64,000 nucleotides of DNA from JANXSF01 sp043745195 (GTDB taxonomy: Bacteria > Acidobacteriota > Terriglobia > Bryobacterales > Bryobacteraceae), in assembly GCA_043745195.1 (NCBI GenBank), contig JAYTTF010000077.1, forward strand, positions 11,681 through 75,680, read 5' to 3'. Position 1 is the stretch's first letter; every line of letters starts with the position of its first letter. The notes beneath the pieces were generated by a model. The model did no database searches. It saw nothing but the letters and a program-made list of their open reading frames with translations, and was not told the DNA's origin. This document shows positions 33,141 to 42,564 of this stretch, in pieces. Made by a program: the position numbers and the translations under genes.

Positions 33141-34345
33141 ATGCAGGCCGCTCAAATTATTTCTCAAGAGGAAGCATGGGAGAACCGGTTCGCTGCCTTA
33201 AAGTATATTCCCAAGCTCTGGAAATTACTTTGGGAAGCGCATCCGGCTTCCGTTGCTGGCACTATTTTCTTGAGAGTTCTTGGCGGCCTTTCTCCTTTAG
33301 GCATGCTCTATGCCGCCAAACGCCTGGTCGACATAATTTTCCAGGCGTCCAAAGGGCAAACGGCGGATATAGGGCAAATGTGGCTCTGGGTTAGCGTCGA
33401 ATTCAGTTTGGTGGTAGTTTCCCAAATCGTCGGTAAAGCAGTCGATTATCTGGACCTTATGATCGCTGAAAGATTCAGCAATCGTTTGGCTTTAAAAATC
33501 ATGAAGCATGCGGCGGCGCTTGACCTGGCTAGCTTTGAAGATCCGGCTTTTCACGACCGGCTGGATCGAGCCCGGGCGCAAGTTACGGATCGCACAGGAA
33601 TGCTTACATCGGCGGGCTGGTTGCTACAACGCGTTGTTATGGTGCTCTCGCTTGCGGCCGGTATCATCGTTTATTCCCCATGGCTTTTGGTTGTCTTAAT
33701 TTTGAGTGTCCTGCCGGCGTTCTTAGTGGAAAGCCATTTCGCATTTTCGGGGTACAACTTGGCTCATGAAATGACAGCAACTCGCCGTCGGCTTGACTAC
33801 TATCTGTTACTGGCTAGCAGTAAAGAAACTGCCAAGGAAATGAAAGTGTTCGCATTGGCTAACTACTTGGAAGGCAAATATTAGGAAGCTTCTAATGACA
33901 TTATCCGAAAGCATCGCAAGTTGGCGTCCAGGCGCTTAATTTGGGGGGCGATGTTTGCCGTTTTGGAGTCTATTGCTTATTACGGCTGCTATGCTTTTCT
34001 TGCCAGGCAGGCCTTTCTGCAGAACATTAGTATGGGCACGTTTACCTTCATAAGGTTGGCGCCATCGGGGGAGCCAACGGCCATTTGCAAATGATCTTCA
34101 CGCTTTTTTCGAGCATTGCCGACCAAGCGCTATTCTTGAGCGATCTAATGCTTTTCTACGAAGAGAAGCCATCAATTGACTTTTCACGGTCGACAGCCAT
34201 CCCGCCCCGCCCTCTCCAAAACGGAATAGTTTTCGAGGATGTTAGCTTCCAATACCCTGGCAATGAAAAGCCAACTTTGAACCATTTATCATTCCGTTTG
34301 GACAAGGGCATGCGGTTTGCTTTAGTAGGCAATACGGTTTGCGGT
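33141..34345 (+). pseudogene. Broken ABC exporter (TMD-NBD), interrupted three times
   Basis: The first 247 codons encode an ABC exporter transmembrane domain (LLWEAHPASVAGTIFLRVLGG ... ETAKEMKVFALANYL). A TAG at 33882-33884 interrupts it, but the same frame continues as EASNDIIRKHRKLASRRLIWG, so a nonsense mutation is likely. A frameshift near 34050 moves the sequence into the frame that reads AIGGANGHLQMIFTLFSSIADQALFLSDL. The nucleotide-binding domain opens normally (IVFEDVSFQYPGNEKPTL) but stops within Walker A (FALVGNTV), where the sequence changes to a Uma2 gene. No intact ATPase remains. Confidence 0.85.
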
Positions 34346-34778
34346 GGCATTGGAGAACCAGTTAAAGGGTCGCAAATGCCTTGTATTCAACTCCGATATG
34401 CGGATTCGTATTGCTAAGTCGAAAAATTATCTGTATCCGGATTTGTCCGTGGTTTGCGGTGAAGAGGAATCTCTGGAAGTCGACATAATTGAAAATCCGA
34501 CAGTCATCGCCGAAGTCTTATCCCCCTCAACCGCCGATTACGATCACGGCAAAAAATTCTCCATCTATCGTGAAATCCCATCGTTGAAAGATTACCTTCT
34601 TGTGCACACTCAGGAAATTCTGATCGAACATTTCACTCCACAAGCAGACGGAAACTGGCTGCTGGCCTATCACCAGGGAATGGACGCTGTCGTGGAACTC
34701 AAAAGCATCGGCTGTTCCATCGCGCTGAAAGACATTTACAGCGGCGTTTTCCCCGCTGATCAAGCCATTCAAGCCTAA
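34344..34778 (+). pseudogene. 5'-truncated Uma2-family (DUF820) gene
   Basis: The 144-codon frame matches the C-terminal three quarters of Uma2 proteins, which have a PD-(D/E)xK nuclease-like fold. It has a YPDLSVVCG strand with the metal-binding aspartate, PTVIAEVLSPSTADYDHGKK carrying the ExL...K core, and IPSLKDYLLV. The family's usual first ~45 residues are missing because the sequence begins at the ABC-exporter junction. The ATG at 34344 (MALENQLKG) might allow translation, but the fold would be incomplete. I treat it as a remnant. Confidence 0.7.
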
Positions 34779-34789
34779 TAGAACTGCAT

Positions 34790-35653
34790 TTACAGCGCCT
34801 GAACCGGCGTCACCCGAACCTCAACTTCAACCGTCTGTTTCCCGCCACCCAACGAAATTCCTTTCACCGGAGCCACGTCGCCATAATCGCGTCCCCACGC
34901 CAAGGTGATGTGACCATCGGTTGGAATTACATCATTCGTGGGATCCAAATCCAACCAACCATAGCCGGGAATGAATACCGAAACCCACGCATGCGATGCC
35001 TCCGCGCCTTGCACATCTGCTCCACTCCGCAAATATCCGCTAACGTATCGAGCCGATAAATGCAGCGATCGCAAAGCTCCAATCATGATGTGTGCAAAAT
35101 CCTGGCAAACCCCGCGGCGTTGTTCCAAAACTTCGTGCAACGGCATTTCAATGGACGTTGATTTCGGCTTGTACAGAAATTCTTTGTGGACCCGATGCGA
35201 CAGTTCCTGCACCGCTTCAGCCAGTGGCCGGCCTATTGGAAAACTGGACCGCGCATAGTCAGCCAACTCCGGGGAGGCCGCCACAAACGGAGAATCGAAG
35301 ACAAATTCATAAGCCGTCAAAGAAGCATCATCGGCATGCAATGCCAAGTCACTCTGCGCTTGCTCCCAACTGATTTCAGGGAAAACTGTTTCCCGTCGAG
35401 GATCAACCTCTACAATGCTTGTGGCCGTGGCGCTGAAGTGATCGTGAGTGCGAAACACTGAAAACGTGGCTACATGATTTCCAAAATAATCCTTACGCCG
35501 TTCCATAACCGCCGGTTCCGGATGCACTTCCAATTTGGTTTCCAACACCCGCTGCCGTGGAAAAGTGCGCGGAGTCAATCGGGCTTCGCTCAAGCATTGC
35601 GCCACCGGCTCTTCGTACTTGTATTTTGTGATATGTGTGGCTTGGTAGAGCAT
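34790..35653 (-). CDS. Transglutaminase-like cysteine peptidase, small form
   Basis: The 287-residue protein has an N-terminal Bact_transglu_N domain (ITKYKYEEPVAQCLSEARLTPR) and a transglutaminase core with Cys183 (RRGVCQDFAHIM), His221 (ASHAWV) and Asp237 (LDPTND). All three catalytic residues are present. It is the last gene of the five-gene ATP-grasp/alpha-E/transglutaminase operon, 2 bp after the preceding gene. Family members may cleave or cross-link peptide-like tags made by the ATP-grasp partners. That role is a proposal from comparative genomics. No signal peptide is seen. Confidence 0.9.
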   Translation of the reverse strand: MLYQATHITKYKYEEPVAQCLSEARLTPRTFPRQRVLETKLEVHPEPAVMERRKDYFGNHVATFSVFRTHDHFSATATSIVEVDPRRETVFPEISWEQAQSDLALHADDASLTAYEFVFDSPFVAASPELADYARSSFPIGRPLAEAVQELSHRVHKEFLYKPKSTSIEMPLHEVLEQRRGVCQDFAHIMIGALRSLHLSARYVSGYLRSGADVQGAEASHAWVSVFIPGYGWLDLDPTNDVIPTDGHITLAWGRDYGDVAPVKGISLGGGKQTVEVEVRVTPVQAL

Positions 35654-35655
35654 GG

Positions 35656-38214
35656 CTATAACGAAAGCTTAAATCGCGTAATCGGAACATGGCTAAAGTG
35701 GTGCGCCGTCAACAGTGCGGAAAAATCGTAGAGACTTCCTTTGAGCCTACGCAGTAACTCTTCAAGCGCTGCCAGATTGCCTTCAGAATCCCGAGCCGCC
35801 ATATCCTCCAGCGGTACTTGTTGAATCATCTTCAGAATTTTCTCAGCTAACAAAAGCGGCAGATGCTCTTCGTCCTGCTCATCAGCACTAATTTGTAGTT
35901 GCAGGTTCGTAGGCATGCTCCGCAAATGCTGCACCAAAGTCGCCACTTGAAAACCAACCGAGCGGGGATTCGATTCATCGCACAACAACAACTGCAAAAT
36001 AAATTCAACCTTCACATCCGTGAAATATCGCGTCCGGTAAGTAATGGAACTGTCCGCGATGATCAGCAATGTATCCATCGAAGGCTCAATGTCGAAAGGC
36101 GCATCTACCAACGACGCAAGCAGCAAATCGGCCGTTTGTAATGCCCGTTCCAACCGTCTGCCAATATCCAGAAAGTGCCACCCATTGCAGCGCGTCGTGT
36201 TCTCCATCACCAGCCCTGAAAAGGCCGACAACGTCACAATCACCCGGTCCAGCAGATTCATTTCAGCCACCAGTCTAAGTTCATGATGCACTGGTGCTGA
36301 AACAGAAAACTCTGCTTCCAACTGCTGCAAAACTCTCCATGTATCTTGTGAAAGCCATTCTTTCACCGGCCACGCAGAACGACGCAGATTTTTCAAATTC
36401 CAACCAATGCTGGACGTTCGCGAAGGATCATAAACCATCCCCGAAAGTAAGCGCCCCACATGCCAGCGCTGCTGCGTAATTGAAGTCTTGGCGATTTCCT
36501 CAGGAAGAAAGTTCAAACCCGATAACAATTGAACCGCGCTTTGAATCGATGCCGTATGTCCGAAATCTTCCTCACTCGAAAGCCCCGGCAACAGCGCCCG
36601 CACCATTCGCACACCAGCTTCCACTCGCTCGCCGTAACGACCCAACCAGAACAGATTATCCGCCACGCGGCTGGGTAAATCTGCAGCTCCTCGAGGTGCA
36701 TTTGTTCGGGTATAAACTTGGCTTACAGAATCATGAGACTCCTCACCATCGCCCAGTACCCAAGTATCTTTGCTGCCCCCACCCAACTGCATCGTAACCA
36801 CCGGTGAGTTGCTTTCAGTAGATACTCGCGTTAAACCTCCGGGCATCACCCTATAAGTATCCCCGTCTCTAACTGCAAATACTCTTAAGACCAAATGGCG
36901 CGGGGCCAATCCCGTATCGGTTCGCACAGGAACAGTCGACAACGCAACCTGCTCCTGTGCCACAAACTGCTCTGGGTCCGCCTCAATCCTGCGAATCAAA
37001 TCCAACTTTGCGGCACTATCCATGTAAGCCGGAAATTCTGGAGTGTGGCCCCTGCGCGGAAACGCCGGTTTAATCACTAGGCCATCCAAATTGTCTGCCA
37101 CAAAACGCCTTGCATTTTCCTCGCCGCACCACCAGGTGGCCACCGACGGCAACTTCAAATCCTCGCCCATCCACTGCTTGCAAAGGCCTGGCAGAAATGC
37201 CATGTATCCCGGTGATTCCATCAGTCCGCTTCCCAACGCATTCGATACCGCAACGTTGCCCGAACGTAGTGCCTGCGTGAAGCCAGGAATGCCCAGCAAG
37301 GAATCGCTCCGCAATTCCAAAGGATCACAAAAAGTATCGTCCATCCGGCGGATCACCATATCCACCGGGTCAAGTCCGGAAAGCGTTTTCAAAAATACCC
37401 GGTTATCCCGTACCGTTAAATCCGCCCCCTCAACCAGCGGAACACCCCACTGTTTTGCCAGGTAGGATTGCTCAAAATATGTTTCGTTGTTCGGCCCCGG
37501 CGTCAGTAACACCACACGTGGATTGTCCTGATTCGGTGAAAGCCTCAACAGGGTTTCGCGATACCGGTCAATGAAATGGTTCAGTGGACGTACATGGCAT
37601 TGGCTAAAAGCCGAAGGCAGTGTGCGCGCGCTAACCAAGCGATTCTCAAGCGCGTAACCCATACCCGAAGGCGCCTGCGTCCTGTCGGAAAGTACCCACC
37701 AATGACCATTCGGGGAGCGAGCCAAATCCACCGCATAGGAATGAAGAAACACTCCATGACTGGGGCGAATACCATGGCATGTGCGTAGAAAATTCGGATT
37801 CCCAAACAACAGTGCCGCCGGCAATTGCCTTTGATGAATCAAACGCTGTGCCCCGTATAAATCACCCAGCATATGATTCAATAACAACGCACGTTGCGAA
37901 ATGGCCTTTTCCAAACCTGCCCATTCCTGTTCTTCCATCACCAGTGGAATTGGATCAAGCGACCATGGACGTTCCTTCCCTTGCGGATCGCCATAAACGT
38001 TGTATGTGATGCCGTTGGTTTGGATCAGATGCTGGCCGGTTTGCCAGCGCCTCGTCAATTGAGCAAATCCCATCCGGCCAATGGAGGCGTAGAGTTTTCG
38101 CCAATGATGACGGGGCATTCCCGATGGCCGAATTGCCTCGTCCCAGTGGGCAGCGATAGGCTTATATTGCCATTGCACCTTTTCCGTTCGTGCCTCCACT
38201 TGGGTTTCTTTCAT
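35656..38214 (-). CDS. Circularly permuted ATP-grasp fused to alpha-E domain
   Basis: The 852-residue protein joins two families. Residues to about 500 are a circularly permuted ATP-grasp (DUF404/407), with GITYNVYGDPQGKERPWSLDPIP, RTQAPSGMGYALENR, VVLLTPGPNNETYFEQ and GGGSKDTWVLG. The last 330 residues are an alpha-E (DUF403) helical domain, from SRVADNLFWLGRYGERVEAGVRMVR onward. The same two domains occur as separate genes at 42561-44027 and 41581-42564, so the operon holds both fused and unfused versions. ATP-grasp enzymes form amide or peptide bonds with acyl-phosphate intermediates. The substrate is unknown. Confidence 0.92.
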   Translation of the reverse strand: MKETQVEARTEKVQWQYKPIAAHWDEAIRPSGMPRHHWRKLYASIGRMGFAQLTRRWQTGQHLIQTNGITYNVYGDPQGKERPWSLDPIPLVMEEQEWAGLEKAISQRALLLNHMLGDLYGAQRLIHQRQLPAALLFGNPNFLRTCHGIRPSHGVFLHSYAVDLARSPNGHWWVLSDRTQAPSGMGYALENRLVSARTLPSAFSQCHVRPLNHFIDRYRETLLRLSPNQDNPRVVLLTPGPNNETYFEQSYLAKQWGVPLVEGADLTVRDNRVFLKTLSGLDPVDMVIRRMDDTFCDPLELRSDSLLGIPGFTQALRSGNVAVSNALGSGLMESPGYMAFLPGLCKQWMGEDLKLPSVATWWCGEENARRFVADNLDGLVIKPAFPRRGHTPEFPAYMDSAAKLDLIRRIEADPEQFVAQEQVALSTVPVRTDTGLAPRHLVLRVFAVRDGDTYRVMPGGLTRVSTESNSPVVTMQLGGGSKDTWVLGDGEESHDSVSQVYTRTNAPRGAADLPSRVADNLFWLGRYGERVEAGVRMVRALLPGLSSEEDFGHTASIQSAVQLLSGLNFLPEEIAKTSITQQRWHVGRLLSGMVYDPSRTSSIGWNLKNLRRSAWPVKEWLSQDTWRVLQQLEAEFSVSAPVHHELRLVAEMNLLDRVIVTLSAFSGLVMENTTRCNGWHFLDIGRRLERALQTADLLLASLVDAPFDIEPSMDTLLIIADSSITYRTRYFTDVKVEFILQLLLCDESNPRSVGFQVATLVQHLRSMPTNLQLQISADEQDEEHLPLLLAEKILKMIQQVPLEDMAARDSEGNLAALEELLRRLKGSLYDFSALLTAHHFSHVPITRFKLSL

Positions 38215-38231
38215 AGAAATCTAATTCAGCT

Positions 38232-41200
38232 TTAAAGACTAGGCTTTCGACGCAAATCAAGGGTGGCAGGGAACTCCGGATTGATTTCAACCGGAGGAAC
38301 CACCATTGGCCCAGGCGTGTGTCCATGCTCAAAAAAGCGAGCCCTGCGTCGTGCTTCCGCCTCGTTTGAGTTTACCGCGAAAGTGTCATAATGACGGCCT
38401 CCAGGATGCGCAACATGGTAAGTGCAGCCTCCTAATGACCGTTCAGCAGACAAATCCACAAGATCGAATATTAAGGGAATGTGCACCGGAATTGTCGGGT
38501 GCAAACAATGTGGTGGCTGCCATGCCCGATACCGAACACCACATACAAACTCCCCATGCGTGCCCGTGGGTTGTAGTGGAAGCCGGCGTCCATTGCAAGT
38601 AACCGTCAACCGTTCCGCAGTTAATCCACGAACATAAACCTGAAGGCGCTCAACCGACGAATCCACATACCTCGCCGTACCGCCTGCGCCCTGTTCTTCT
38701 CCCAACACATACCAAGGCTCAATCGCCTGCCGCAATTCAATTTCAACACCGTAGTAACAGACGCGCCCATAAACCGGGAACCGAAATTCCAGGTGAGGCG
38801 CGAACCAATCGCTGGAAACGGCATACCCCGCTTTGTTCATCTCTGCAATCACGTTGCCAAGATCGTTTTCCACGTAGTAAGGCAACATGAAACGGTCGTG
38901 CAGTCGTGTGCCCCAGCGAATCGGTTTCCCTTCAAAAGGTATCTGCCAGAACCAAGCGATCATCGCCCGCACCAGCACCTGCTGCGCTAAACTCATTCGC
39001 GCATGGGGAGGCATTTCAAACGCACGAAGTTCAAGCAAGCCCAACCGGCCAGTGGAGCTATCGGGGGAATACAATTTGTCAATGCAAAACTCTGCACGAT
39101 GCGTATTGCCCGTTACGTCCACCAACAGGTTGCGGAAAATACGATCCACCAACCATGGTGGGCTGGTTTCCTCTTTGCTATTGAGCAAAGAAAATGCAAT
39201 CTCCAATTCGTAAATAGCATCCGCGCGCGTCTCGTCAATTCGCGGCGCTTGGCTCGTTGGTCCAATGAATACGCCGGAAAACAGATAGGACAGTGCAGGA
39301 TGATTCAGCCAGTAACCAACCAAACTCTTGATCAAATCCGGCCTGCGCAAAAATGGACTATTCGGTGGAGTGGATCCACCCAGCACCAAATGATTGCCAC
39401 CACCAGTGCCAGTGTGGCGGCCATCCAACATGAACTTTTCCGTTCCCAAACGGCACTGGCGGGCCTGTTCATAAAGAGTGGTTGTGTTGTGAACCAACTC
39501 CCGCCAATTGTGCGATGGATGAATGTTCACTTCAATCACACCAGGGTCCGGCGTGATCTTGATCATCTGCAGTCGCGAATCAAACGGGGGCGTGTAGCCT
39601 TCCAAAATCACCGGCATTTGCAGTTTCGCCGCAGTCTCTTCAATGGCCCCAATCAGGTCTACATAATCTTCGGCGGATCGCACAGGAGGCAGAAATAAAC
39701 AGAGTCGGCCCTCACGCGGTTCCACCGTTAACGCCGTTCTCACCAACGAATCCAACTCATCCGCTTCCCCTGGAACAGGCTGCAAATTTTGACGTTGCCG
39801 CGCATGCACCGGGTTGGCTTTCAGTTCAAACTCACCCTGCCATGCCAACAGCGAACGCGGAACACTCGGAGTTACAGAAAGAGGCGGTGCCGGGCTCATC
39901 GGGTCAATGGTCCACACACGTTGAACTTTCTCAGCCGGTTCTGCTTTCAGGCTTTGCAGCGGCAACCGCAAGCCCACTGGAGAATCACCCGGCAGCAGGA
40001 ATAATTGCCGTGCCCGCAGCATCCACAAAGCGGTTTGCCATTCCGGGCCATCTTTGCCAACACCACGCTGCAATGGAAGAACGAACCCGGTTGGGTTTCC
40101 TAATCCATGTGAGAATACGCGACGTAATCTTTCGCGTTCTTCCAAATCATCCAGCTTGTTATTTTCCGGATCCACATTTACAGGAAGCTGACTTTCCTTG
40201 TGAATGTAAACCAGTGGATCTTCATAAGCTGCTATAACATTTTCAGGTCCAACAGCTAACCTGAGTGCCAACGCTTCGGCGAAGCGCTGAGCTTCCTTTT
40301 CGCCATAGCCATAATCTCGGTTTGGATCGGCACACCACTGTGGATCCTGCCAAAGCGGAACCCCGTCAGTTCGCCAATAACATGCAAAAGCCCAGCGCGG
40401 CAGCGATTCACCCGGATACCATTTGCCTTGCCCGAAGTGCAGCAATCCGCATGGCGCAAAGTTTTCCCGAATGCGATTCAACAGCTCCCCAGCAATGCGA
40501 AGTTTCGATTCACCCAGTGCCGCAGTATTCCATTCTTCGCCGTCCATATCGTCAATCGAAACAAATGTGGGTTCGCCGCCCATCGTCAAACGAACGTCCC
40601 CGGCGGTGAGTTCCTTATCGATGCTATCCCCTAACTTGTCGATAGCCTGCCACTGTAGTTCCGTATAAGGCTTAGTAACTCGCGGATCTTCGTGAATCCG
40701 AGTTACACTCATTTCGTGGTGAAACTCAACCTGGCAAGGACTTACTAAGCCCGATACCGGCGCAGCGGATTGTGGATGCGGCGTGGCTGCCATTGGAATG
40801 TGGCCTTCCCCGGCGAACAATCCAGACGTAGGATCCAGCCCTACCCAACCAGCCCCAGGCAGGTACACTTCAGTCCAAGCATGCAGATCCGTGAAATCAG
40901 CCTGCGGCCCTTCTGGACCTTCCAGCGGCTTCAAATCGGGCTTCAATTGAATCAGGTACCCAGATACAAAGCGCGCTGCCAAACCCAGGTGACGCAGCAC
41001 TTCCACTTGCAGCCAACTGGTATCGCGGCACGAACCGCTTAAGGCTCCTAACGTTTCTTCCGAAGTCTGCACCCCGGGTTCCATGCGGATCAAATACTGA
41101 ATGTCATTCTGCAGGCGTTGATTCAAGCCCACCAAAAACGTAATGATATGCTTCGGGCTGCGGTCAATCGAAGCCAGCAAAGCCGCCAAGCGCGGACCCG

Positions 41201-41567
41201 CCGGAGGGGTATCTAAAAACGGCTTCAACTCGCCGAGTAGTTGCGGTTCGTACTGAAAGGGGAATGTTTCGGCGTACGGTTCAAGGAAAAAGTCAAATGG
41301 GTTGATGACAGTCATCTCCGCCACTAAGTCCACACTAAGTGAGAACACAGGGGTGGGATTTGGGAATGCCAACCGCGCCAGGAAATTACCCTGGGGATCC
41401 TGCTGCCAATTAATGAAATGATCCTTTGGTTCAATCGTAAGTGAGTAACTGGTAATTGGCGTGCGGCAGTGCGGTGCTGGGCGCAATCGCACGGTCTGTG
41501 GCGATAGCGTTACCAGCCTGTCGTATTGGTAAACCGTTTTATGATGCAGGGCGACGCGGATGCTCAT
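38232..41567 (-). CDS. Large transglutaminase-family protein (DUF2126)
   Basis: The 1111-residue protein starts with a transglutaminase domain containing Cys180 (SGSCRDTSW), His229 (DLHAWTEVY) and Asp245 (VGLDPTSG). The remaining 800 residues are the DUF2126 region, including the segments MGGEPTFVSIDDMDGEEWN, DGRHTGTGGGNHLVLGG and RAFEMPPHARMS. The GEPTFV and HTGTGGGNH blocks resemble an amidoligase/glutamine-synthetase-like fold, as proposed for this family. It would be the second peptide-bond enzyme of the operon. No signal peptide is visible, suggesting cytoplasmic action. Confidence 0.92.
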   Translation of the reverse strand: MSIRVALHHKTVYQYDRLVTLSPQTVRLRPAPHCRTPITSYSLTIEPKDHFINWQQDPQGNFLARLAFPNPTPVFSLSVDLVAEMTVINPFDFFLEPYAETFPFQYEPQLLGELKPFLDTPPAGPRLAALLASIDRSPKHIITFLVGLNQRLQNDIQYLIRMEPGVQTSEETLGALSGSCRDTSWLQVEVLRHLGLAARFVSGYLIQLKPDLKPLEGPEGPQADFTDLHAWTEVYLPGAGWVGLDPTSGLFAGEGHIPMAATPHPQSAAPVSGLVSPCQVEFHHEMSVTRIHEDPRVTKPYTELQWQAIDKLGDSIDKELTAGDVRLTMGGEPTFVSIDDMDGEEWNTAALGESKLRIAGELLNRIRENFAPCGLLHFGQGKWYPGESLPRWAFACYWRTDGVPLWQDPQWCADPNRDYGYGEKEAQRFAEALALRLAVGPENVIAAYEDPLVYIHKESQLPVNVDPENNKLDDLEERERLRRVFSHGLGNPTGFVLPLQRGVGKDGPEWQTALWMLRARQLFLLPGDSPVGLRLPLQSLKAEPAEKVQRVWTIDPMSPAPPLSVTPSVPRSLLAWQGEFELKANPVHARQRQNLQPVPGEADELDSLVRTALTVEPREGRLCLFLPPVRSAEDYVDLIGAIEETAAKLQMPVILEGYTPPFDSRLQMIKITPDPGVIEVNIHPSHNWRELVHNTTTLYEQARQCRLGTEKFMLDGRHTGTGGGNHLVLGGSTPPNSPFLRRPDLIKSLVGYWLNHPALSYLFSGVFIGPTSQAPRIDETRADAIYELEIAFSLLNSKEETSPPWLVDRIFRNLLVDVTGNTHRAEFCIDKLYSPDSSTGRLGLLELRAFEMPPHARMSLAQQVLVRAMIAWFWQIPFEGKPIRWGTRLHDRFMLPYYVENDLGNVIAEMNKAGYAVSSDWFAPHLEFRFPVYGRVCYYGVEIELRQAIEPWYVLGEEQGAGGTARYVDSSVERLQVYVRGLTAERLTVTCNGRRLPLQPTGTHGEFVCGVRYRAWQPPHCLHPTIPVHIPLIFDLVDLSAERSLGGCTYHVAHPGGRHYDTFAVNSNEAEARRRARFFEHGHTPGPMVVPPVEINPEFPATLDLRRKPSL

Positions 41568-41580
41568 CGTTTGTACTTAA

Positions 41581-42564
41581 TCATTGAGACTGGCTCTGGC
41601 TTTGTGACTGCCGGAAAATAAAATCGCCGCGCATAGCTTCGTCAATAACATTCATTTTCCCCTGCAACCCATCAAGATATTCGTGGAGCCCACCGTTAAT
41701 AACAGCATCAGTGGAAGCATAGTCCAACTCCGATGCAAGTTGGCCCATTAACTGTTCTGAACGATATTGAAAATATCCCATGGCGGTTCCCGTTATGGCG
41801 TGTAGCGATTCATTGGCGCAGCAGATGCAATAGTGAACAGCACGAGGAAAATGGCTATCCATCACAAGAAAATCCACCACATCGCGCGGCGTAATGCGTC
41901 CATATTTCTTGCGGTACATTTCAAAACCACTGACAGATTTCAGCACCGCCGACCAATGAATATCATCCACTGGCGTACCAACATCTTGCGGAGAGGGCAG
42001 CAGCATGAAGTACTTCACGTCCAGGATGCGCGAAGTTTTGTCGGCACGTTCCAGCTTGTGGCCCAATCGCAGAAAATGCCACGCTTCGTTATGCGTCATG
42101 GTGGCATCGGTAACGCCTTGGAACAGGTGAGAACCCATCCGAAATTCCCGGAAAGCATCCAGTAATTTTTCAGGCTCAGGCATGATGTGATGCGATTGTA
42201 CCCCCAGATACATGCTATTTACCTGAGCCCACATTTCCGACGAAATTGTTTCCCGCACGGATCTCGCATTTTCCCGGGCCATTCGTAAACAGGAACAAAT
42301 CGAATTAGGATTTTCAATGTCGTAAGCCAGATAGTGAATAACATTGGCTTGCGTCGCCATGCCATAGCGCTTTTCAAATTCCTCGGTCTCGCCACTGGTG
42401 TCAATCAACGGCTGCCATTGGTTAGCAGGAGCAAGCGGCAAATCCATTTGCAAATTCAAATTTACTTCAATATAGCGTGCAATGTTTTCGGCACGCTCAA
42501 TATAGCGGCCCATCCAGTAAACAGCATCCGCCACCCTGCTAAGGGATGGAAGCGATTCATTCAT
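41581..42564 (-). CDS. Alpha-E domain protein (DUF403)
   Basis: The 327-residue protein starts at the ATG at 42564, overlapping the ATP-grasp gene by 4 bp (ATGA), which favours coupled translation. It is all-helical and opens with the family signature SRVADAVYWMGRYIERAENIARYIEVNLNLQMD, split here as SRVADAVYWMGRYIERAEN and what follows. The tail is a simple repeat of SQ pairs. Alpha-E proteins accompany circularly permuted ATP-grasp enzymes, and their biochemical role is not established. A frame extending to 42609 lies inside the upstream gene. Confidence 0.92.
   Translation of the reverse strand: MNESLPSLSRVADAVYWMGRYIERAENIARYIEVNLNLQMDLPLAPANQWQPLIDTSGETEEFEKRYGMATQANVIHYLAYDIENPNSICSCLRMARENARSVRETISSEMWAQVNSMYLGVQSHHIMPEPEKLLDAFREFRMGSHLFQGVTDATMTHNEAWHFLRLGHKLERADKTSRILDVKYFMLLPSPQDVGTPVDDIHWSAVLKSVSGFEMYRKKYGRITPRDVVDFLVMDSHFPRAVHYCICCANESLHAITGTAMGYFQYRSEQLMGQLASELDYASTDAVINGGLHEYLDGLQGKMNVIDEAMRGDFIFRQSQSQSQSQ

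Noticed and set aside
39003..39698. A 231-codon plus-strand open frame
   Set aside because: It is antisense to the large DUF2126 transglutaminase protein and shows no recognisable family.
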